This document shows positions 58,193 to 64,000 of a DNA stretch of 64,000 bases, piece by piece. The stretch covers positions 186,001 through 250,000 of the forward strand of contig CALZFC010000144.1 of the NCBI GenBank assembly GCA_945643635.1, given 5' to 3'. Below the pieces are notes generated by a model that saw only the letters and a list, made by a program, of their open reading frames with translations, had not been told where the DNA came from and did no database searches. This DNA comes from Allodiplogaster sudhausi. Its lineage: Eukaryota; Nematoda; Chromadorea; Rhabditida; Diplogasteridae. Numbering within the stretch: the stretch's first letter is position 1; the number at the start of each line of letters is the position of its first letter. The position numbers and the translations under genes were made by a program.

Positions 58193-58458
58193 ACAGCGGC
58201 TGTTATTCAGGAGTTCTCACGGCTGCACTTTTCACCAGTTTTGGACTGGGTACTCGGGAGCTCACAACTACACTGATTGCCTGCTGTACTCTTTCACACT
58301 GGCTTCAACACAGGAGTTCTACACTGCTCGCCAGTTACCTCTTTCTTCAAGCACCAAGCAAGAATGACACAACCGAAGAGTCACCAGCGACGAACTAATT
58401 AGTAATTAATTAATTGACTATAAAAATAACTATGATTACGTCACATAAATTAGCAGAA
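58193..58458. other. flank right of the retroelement relic
   Basis: May be more of the degraded 5' part of the element (to about 58400), then AATTAATTAATT. No LTR repeat of 55553-56007 recognised here. Confidence 0.4.
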
Positions 58459-58624
58459 TTAGTATCCCCATTTATGCTTAATATTCTTTGCTAGTGCTCT
58501 CTTCTGAATGGGTCCGCCCCAAATAGCGCCAAAAGTCGCTGATTCGCTGGCGCGAGCTTCTGGAAGCGTCAAGTGGCCATCATATGCAGCGATGGCTGCC
58601 TTGGCCGAAATGATCACGTCATGC
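58459..58624 (-). CDS. 3'-terminal exon of an unrecognised gene
   Basis: After TTTCTTTAG the - strand reads an open exon of about 54 codons with HDVIISAKAAIAAYDGHLTL and ending RALAKNIKHKWGY and TAA (58459-58461). Codon use looks coding. I do not recognise the family. Upstream exons should lie to the right but none joins convincingly. Confidence 0.45.
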
Positions 58625-59640
58625 CTAAAGAAACGGCGATGTTTACTTGTTACTTTTTAAGATTTCTATCTTTTTTTTAAGAATATTTTTAAATTTCAAA
58701 TGAATAGTCATAAACCAGTCGCTTTTATTAAAAAAAAACAGGTATTTTTCCTATTTTAATTCATCTCCTTTCAAATAAGCCAAAATAAACGAAAAAAGCT
58801 ACTCGACTCACTCGAGATTGGTTATATTTCTTGCGCGTTATAACAAAAGTTATGTTCAAAATCATCCTCAACTCTCTTCAATGGATACAATCCAAATCGG
58901 GCACAAAAATTCCTCTCCTCCCCTGCTCCAACAACCAGGGCAGGAATAAAAGAAACGTGTGGAAAAACCGATGTACCATGCGGAAGATTGCCGCTGTCCT
59001 GCTGGTTGTTCCTTCGGAAGGACACATTAGTGGGCTTGATCTTGTCTAATAAACTAGAAGTCTTTGTAACTTCTGCGTCAGTGTTCATAGTGGAGACGCT
59101 CTTATACGATAAACCGAAGAATGGTAACAATTCTCAAATTATTGCAGATGAAGAAGTAAAATGCGTTTCAACACATTAACACCAGCCGCCGTAGTAAAGT
59201 GTCGCATTTTGAGGGGTAATCCTCAGGATGTTACCCATGAGGATAATCTATCTGAATCTCTGGCATGAGCGTGCTCTCTCGTACTGTCTAGCATGCCACC
59301 ATTCTTTACCCACATGGGTAATGGCATGGAAAAGGCTGAGGGGTAATGTTTGGGTAACGAGGACAGACCGAGAGAGCATGCAATTCTTGGAGACGCGGTC
59401 AACCTCATGTGTAAAATGGTTATGCCAATACGCATTGGCATAACCGTTTTTACCTTTCAGCGTCCAGCGCCAAATGACGAATATAGTATTTGTGATAAAA
59501 GTAACGGCGTACTGTCCAGAACCATGAAGGATTCACTCTAAATTAGGATTTGAATTGTAATGTAATTTCATTATGTGTATGTTGTTTTAATTGCCGTTTA
59601 CAGTTAAGTCTATGCTTTATTGTATTTATATATGCCATCA
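58625..59640. other. unassigned stretch with repeats
   Basis: Includes an open - strand stretch at 58822-59130 without matching splice signals, a GGGGTAA/TTACCC-rich block at 59195-59365 echoed at about 61295-61350, and a perfect-arm palindrome at 59418-59445. Confidence 0.4.
59418..59445. repeat. 28-bp palindrome
   Basis: GGTTATGCCAAT, four bases ACGC, then ATTGGCATAACC: two perfect 12-bp arms. May be the inner end of a degraded element or a regulatory site. Confidence 0.9.
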
Positions 59641-59652
59641 CGTGAGTGACGA

Positions 59653-60426
59653 CAAGACGAAGGAGGCCGCAGCGGCTGCAGCAGAAACTGCGGCATCCAG
59701 GCTGCCCGACCTGAACGAAGAGTTGAAGGCCCAGGTTCTTATTCTTCTTATGCTTATTTCGTTCGCTTCAATTTTAACTACTGTGTAACATTCAGTTTTT
59801 TTTACTGTCATTTGTATCGTTTTATTCGTATAGAATATGAACGTTAAAACTTTCTTAACTCTGTCTTTCTTTACGAAATGTTACTTTCTTAAAGTTCTCT
59901 GTAAATGAATACCTTAAACATATTGGGGGATTGTTTGTAGTTTGTTTATCTCTTAAGATGGAAGTGGACTCAGCGGCAGCCGCGCAAGACGGCGCTGTTC
60001 CACCGGCCGAGATGCTCCCGTCGCCTCTCCAGCTCCACTCTCCAGCTCCACTCTCTAGCTCTCCAGCTCCACTCTCTAGATCTCCAGCTCCACTCTCCAG
60101 CTCTCCAGCTCCACTCTCCAGCTCCACATTGCGCGTGCGCTCGGGACGGTTCGTGGTTCTTTCTTTTTTCTTTTTTTAAATATCATTTCATTAATTCATT
60201 CGTTATTTGAACGTGACCACACGTTAGTTAGCCATCATCAATAGACTCATCAACTCGGTAATGTTCTTTTTATCTGAATTATTCCTTTTTCGGTGCATTT
60301 TACGTCTTTAGGGGTCATTTTACGGGTTACTTTAATACTGTAAGTTGGGAATGTCCCTTTCTACTTTGAATACGGTGGATTTTCATAAATAATTAAAATT
60401 TCTTCTTCAGTTGGTCTGACGCTTGA
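59653..60426 (+). CDS. possible 3' exons of an unrecognised low-complexity protein
   Basis: An exon ending at 59734 (SDDKTKEAAAAAAETAASRL, then PDLNEELKAQ, donor GTTCTT) can join in phase to 59958 onward (MEVDSAAAAQDGAVPPAEML then SSPAPLS repeats) after CTTAAG. That exon may end before GTTCGTGG (60149) and join TCTTCAG at 60410 to give a short ending WSDA and TGA (60424-60426). All phases fit, but the content is low-complexity and the 5' part unknown. Confidence 0.35.
60026..60125 (+). repeat. coding-type tandem repeat CTCTCCAGCTCTCCAGCTCCA
   Basis: About five units of 15-24 bp reading SPAPLSS. A different unit from the array minisatellite, though CCAGCTCCA is shared. Confidence 0.85.
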
Positions 60427-61590
60427 TCCTGCCGCGACTCACACTTCAGCGCCAAGGGATTCGACATCTGTTTCGCCATTCCCCACCGTATTCCCTTCGG
60501 TACCGTCTTGGCCATCTGGAATGCATACTGGAATTTTGATTCTTACATTATTCCATATTTATGCTGGAAATTCCTGTTGTGTTGTGGAATGGATGTGATC
60601 TGTGTGTTTGCTCTTTTTTCTTTTGGTGTAAGTTAAGCTTGCGGTTTCGGGAGCACATTGAAAGTTAAAGAGCCAGCAGCTCAGAGTCTGTTGTTCCTTG
60701 CCACAGTTACTAGTTTTTGTGCTACAAAGCGACTTTATTATAGGATATTCCTTGTAACTTGGTAGGCAGTGATGGCGTGGACACTGTTCATCTTAATACT
60801 AAACAAATAGCTCTTTTTAGTCTGTATTATAAGAGATGCTGTTGAATTACGACGCCGGTGATCTGTCCTTGCGTTGCTGTTTCTCCTTTCTCCTGGGATG
60901 CTTGAATAGCTAGCTCGACATTCATTTTGCGCAGATTTTTCCTTTTGTGCTTTTGTTTTTTTCCTCTTTTCTTCTTTTCCTTTTAGTAAGGCTGATATCC
61001 ATGTACACTCTTGTTTAGACCCATCCCTTAGCTTTTAATTCACTGTTAGATTCTTGTTACAAATATCTGTTTTTGCTGTAGGTGAATTTCCAAGGTGAAA
61101 ATGATGGATATAAAGTGTGCTGCAGCAAGGTGTAGTTGTAGTCCGCGTCGTAATGGTCCCAAATGGGAGCGACAGTAGAATCGAGATGAAGCAGGAATGG
61201 AGCATGGATGACTCAAAACAGTAGCAAAAAATATACGAATGGAAAAGATAGCATCTTTCAGCTGAGAGTACCCTCAGGATAATGACCGGCGAAACTAAGG
61301 GGTAATGGTTTTACCCTCATGGGTTTTACTCTTTACTACCGCGGCAGAGTAACACTCTTTCGATTTATTCCTGTAGCGGTCTGAGCTAGAGAAATCCATA
61401 GACGAACGGAATCAATAAGAGTCTGGTAAAAGTGAAGGAACGGGAGAAGAGATGACAAAATTGATCGATCAATAAAAGAAGAAGTGTATTCAAGGAAGTA
61501 TTCAAAACATTAAGTATCTGCACTTAGTAATGAGGAATGATGCCACTGAAGGAAGAGAAGACTGAGAAGTCTTAGATGGCGAGAACAAAT
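60427..61590. other. gene-poor stretch
   Basis: Presumed 3' UTR of the preceding candidate and intergenic DNA. A GGGGTAATGGTTTTACCCTC inverted motif lies at about 61301. Nothing else supported. Confidence 0.4.
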
Positions 61591-63651
61591 CTAATTAACT
61601 TTAGACACCTGTAGTTGTCCTTGATGACGATGGACTGGACAAAGCGGAAGGGCAGAATGAACTTGAATGTATGCATGGAATAAAAAAGACATCTTCAACG
61701 GAAACAAAATGACTGAATCACTGAGCTCGCTTCTTCGTAGCAACAGAAAGCTTACGCATTTTCCTTTCCTCTTCCCACTTCTTAACCTTCTCTTCGTCCT
61801 TCTTCGCATCTTCCTTGTCTTTTTCGATCCATTCCTTCTCCATTTCTTTCGCCGCTTCGTCGAACTGCTCGCCCATCTTAGGATCCTTGGCGAAGGGCCC
61901 GTAGCGCGCACTCTAAACAAACGTTTCCTTACATGTACATGATGTCCTTCCATTCCCTCTCTTCATCTCCCATCTCTCTCACTTTCTCGCTCTCTCTAGC
62001 TAACCTTGCATTCGAACCAGAATCGCGCGCGCCCCTTCGGCCATTCGGAGAAGACGGGAGAGATTGGTTTGTTCCTCAGTTTCCAAGCCTGATTATTGAC
62101 GGTGTTCGCGAGCTCCGTGATCATATTCTTACTAGCGAGGATTTTCTGGCTGACGTCGACGTTGATCGCCACAACTATCTGTCAATTAAAGTTGATCCTT
62201 TCGCAGCTCAAAAAAAACAAATAAATAACTTTACGAGCGAGTGCGCTGTTATCCTTACTTTTATTCAGCTATAATCTTTTAGTGTCAGTTTCTTCTAATA
62301 TATTTTTCCTCTTTAAACGCAAATTTCGCTTTTATTAATTACAATGGACAAATCATCTAGAAAAAAAGACAAAAAAGAAGGAGCGTTCAAACTGACCTCA
62401 TCCCATTCCTTTGCATGACTCTTCACAGAATTGTTCACCAGAACCGCGGGATGCTTCGCGAGGGCCCAAAGGAGCTTGTCCAGTTCTTCATCGTCCATCT
62501 GAAAGCGAGAATTACAGATTTTAGACAGGGAATTAAAGCCATTGTGTCGAGGACCCCGAAGATTAGGGATTGCGGAAGGAGGTATTGGTCAGAAAACCAG
62601 CGGTGGTTAGCTGTTGCTACCTACATGTTCTTTTATTATCAAAGGCTAAGTGTTCACTGGTAAATGGTAATTTACGTATTCGTTTTCTTTTCTACATTCG
62701 TGCAAGGAAAAGAAAGAAAGTATTTAAAGATACATTCTACCATGAGACAAAAAAGATAACCATACATTTTGAAAAAAAATGAAGCCGACTACAGCAAAAG
62801 GAGCAGAAATAAACAATTAAAATAAAATTGAAATGGAGGTTTTCGAGGAGGTTAGACAGCAAAAAAGATAGCCTCCATTTAGTGCAGAGCACTTTTTGTG
62901 GTAAGAATAATTAGAAAAATTAATACCTGTGCACTGAGCGTCTTGTCGTGCGTCTCCGACCTGCTTCTACTCCTGAGTGTGCTTAGGCGCTCGGAGGACA
63001 TCTGAAGTATAAGATGAAATTCAAATTAATATCTATAAATAGTTTTATTTTTACAAAACCTATTTTTTTCAAAAAAAGGTAAAAGTTTAGCTTTGTTCAT
63101 AAAATCTTTATAATATCTGGCTATCATATGTTGCGATCCTCACCTCGCCTCCCTATCACCCAATGTCGTCATTACCTACCACATTATACCTGTCCTTTCT
63201 AGTCTAATCTGCATCTGAAGCTCTTCTAACGATCTCATCAATTATTTTCCATTTTAGTCATTCTCTCTCTCTTTCTTTCCTCTCTCTCTCTCTCTCCTCT
63301 TTCTCTCTCTCTCTCTCTCCCTCTCTCTCTCGTTCCACTTTCTCTATCCTGTCTCCCCTCACAATGTCCCTTAATTGATAGATTCACCTGAGCAATCGAT
63401 GGCTTCTTCCCATCCGCTTCTGTTGTCTCCTTCTTTGAGGACCGCGGGGCGGGCGGAGGCTAGAAAAAATGGAATACCATATCATTTTTTAATCTACATT
63501 TTCATTGTTTGTAACAATTTCAAAGTCATCAACAAATAAATCGTTAGCGAACAAAGAATGCTCACGAGAGCATCCAGGACGCCTCCCTTCTGCTGGGCGC
63601 CTTCGCTGTCATTGTTCTTCAGAGTGTCATCTTCTTGAGTGCCGGAATTCA
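61591..63651 (-). CDS. unrecognised multi-exon gene with charged coiled-coil segment
   Basis: Exons that join in phase on the - strand: 63651-63566, 63459-63388, 63001-62927, 62498-62397, 62178-62005, 61912-61756, plus an unresolved last exon toward 61591. Visible pieces: PPPAPRSSKKETTEADGKKP; SERLSTLRSRSRSETHDKTL; MDDEELDKLLWALAKHPAVL; AWKLRNKPISPVFSEWPKGR followed by ARFWFECK; ARYGPFAKDPKMGEQFDEAA; then a Lys/Glu-rich helix of about 40 residues. Over 270 residues, hydrophilic, no signal peptide or membrane segment seen. I do not recognise the family. The start exon may lie to the right of 63651. Confidence 0.6.
63262..63345. repeat. (CT)n tract
   Basis: CT-rich run in an intron of the - strand gene at 61.6-63.7 kb. 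Confidence 0.9.
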
Positions 63652-64000
63652 CTGGAAAACAGAAGATACTCCCGAAAAATGCATACAAATACATGAAATT
63701 ATCCGATTTTTGGAATACTTTAGGGAAAGCGAGAAGGCATTTAAACACTGGCTCGTTTCCTGAAGAACATCGTTGTTCCTCACCTTCCTATCACTCGCCC
63801 TGTTTTCCCCCAAACCCTCCCCTCTTGCTCTCTCCCTTTCTACTGTCTCTCTCTCCCCATCTGTATCCTTCCCTCTCTATGCGGGTCTCGCGTTATCTCT
63901 CTCTCTCTCTCTCACGTCGTCGTCTCCATCTCTCTATCTCTGTCTCTCTGTCTAGGGCCGGGGCCTACCCAGGAGCCGTTTTCGCGGTCGAGTCCAACCA
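63652..64000. other. window end with CT-rich tract
   Basis: CT-rich at 63830-63955. The last 50 bases are GC-rich (CTACCCAGGAGCCGTTTTCG) and may begin another exon on either strand, which cannot be judged. Confidence 0.4.

Noticed and set aside
58822..59130. 102-codon - strand open frame
   Set aside because: No matching acceptor or donor to the exon at 58459-58624 and no recognisable motif; kept only as an unassigned stretch.

Overview
This is animal nuclear DNA: protein-coding genes split by GT-AG introns on both strands, AT-rich spacers, long (CT)n/(GA)n and (TG)n microsatellites, MITE-like elements and a decayed LTR retroelement. No bacterial, organellar or CRISPR signal is visible. A MATH-BTB gene of the type abundant in nematodes, an astacin with EGF and CUB domains, and C. 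elegans-like TTTTCAG acceptors suggest a nematode or close relative. That placement is inference. Many exon junctions below were checked by splice signal and reading phase.

Left third (1-25.1 kb): a tandem array of one gene family on the + strand. Each copy has three short membrane-segment exons and a fourth exon. The right-hand copy (24.3-25.1 kb) is a tail-less four-membrane-segment protein. Copies at 15-23.5 kb have a fourth membrane segment plus a short Ser/Thr/Ala/Pro tail. The left-hand copies (1-14.1 kb) have lost the fourth-segment sequence and carry a 30-bp minisatellite coding a repeating 10-residue mucin-like motif, expanded to 0.5-2.4 kb. Spacers between these copies are of constant length and nearly identical, so the block was amplified recently. 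A 0.2-kb MITE sits in six copies and an older copy keeps the empty site.

Middle (25.8-43.3 kb): an astacin metalloprotease (- strand) whose CUB end runs into the array; pasha/DGCR8, the Drosha partner (- strand, 14 exons), with an 821-bp foldback element carrying tRNA-Arg-like sequence in one intron; and, divergent from it, a fatty acid hydroxylase-superfamily membrane enzyme (+ strand).

Right third (45.5-64 kb): a small + strand protein made of three KIX domains with no other recognisable domain, the most unusual gene here; a MATH-BTB protein (- strand); RNA polymerase II subunit RPB9 (- strand); a broken gag-protease relic with an LTR; and two or three unrecognised genes. No operon or pathway link between neighbours is evident. 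Short tandem duplications that copy exon edges recur in pasha and RPB9.
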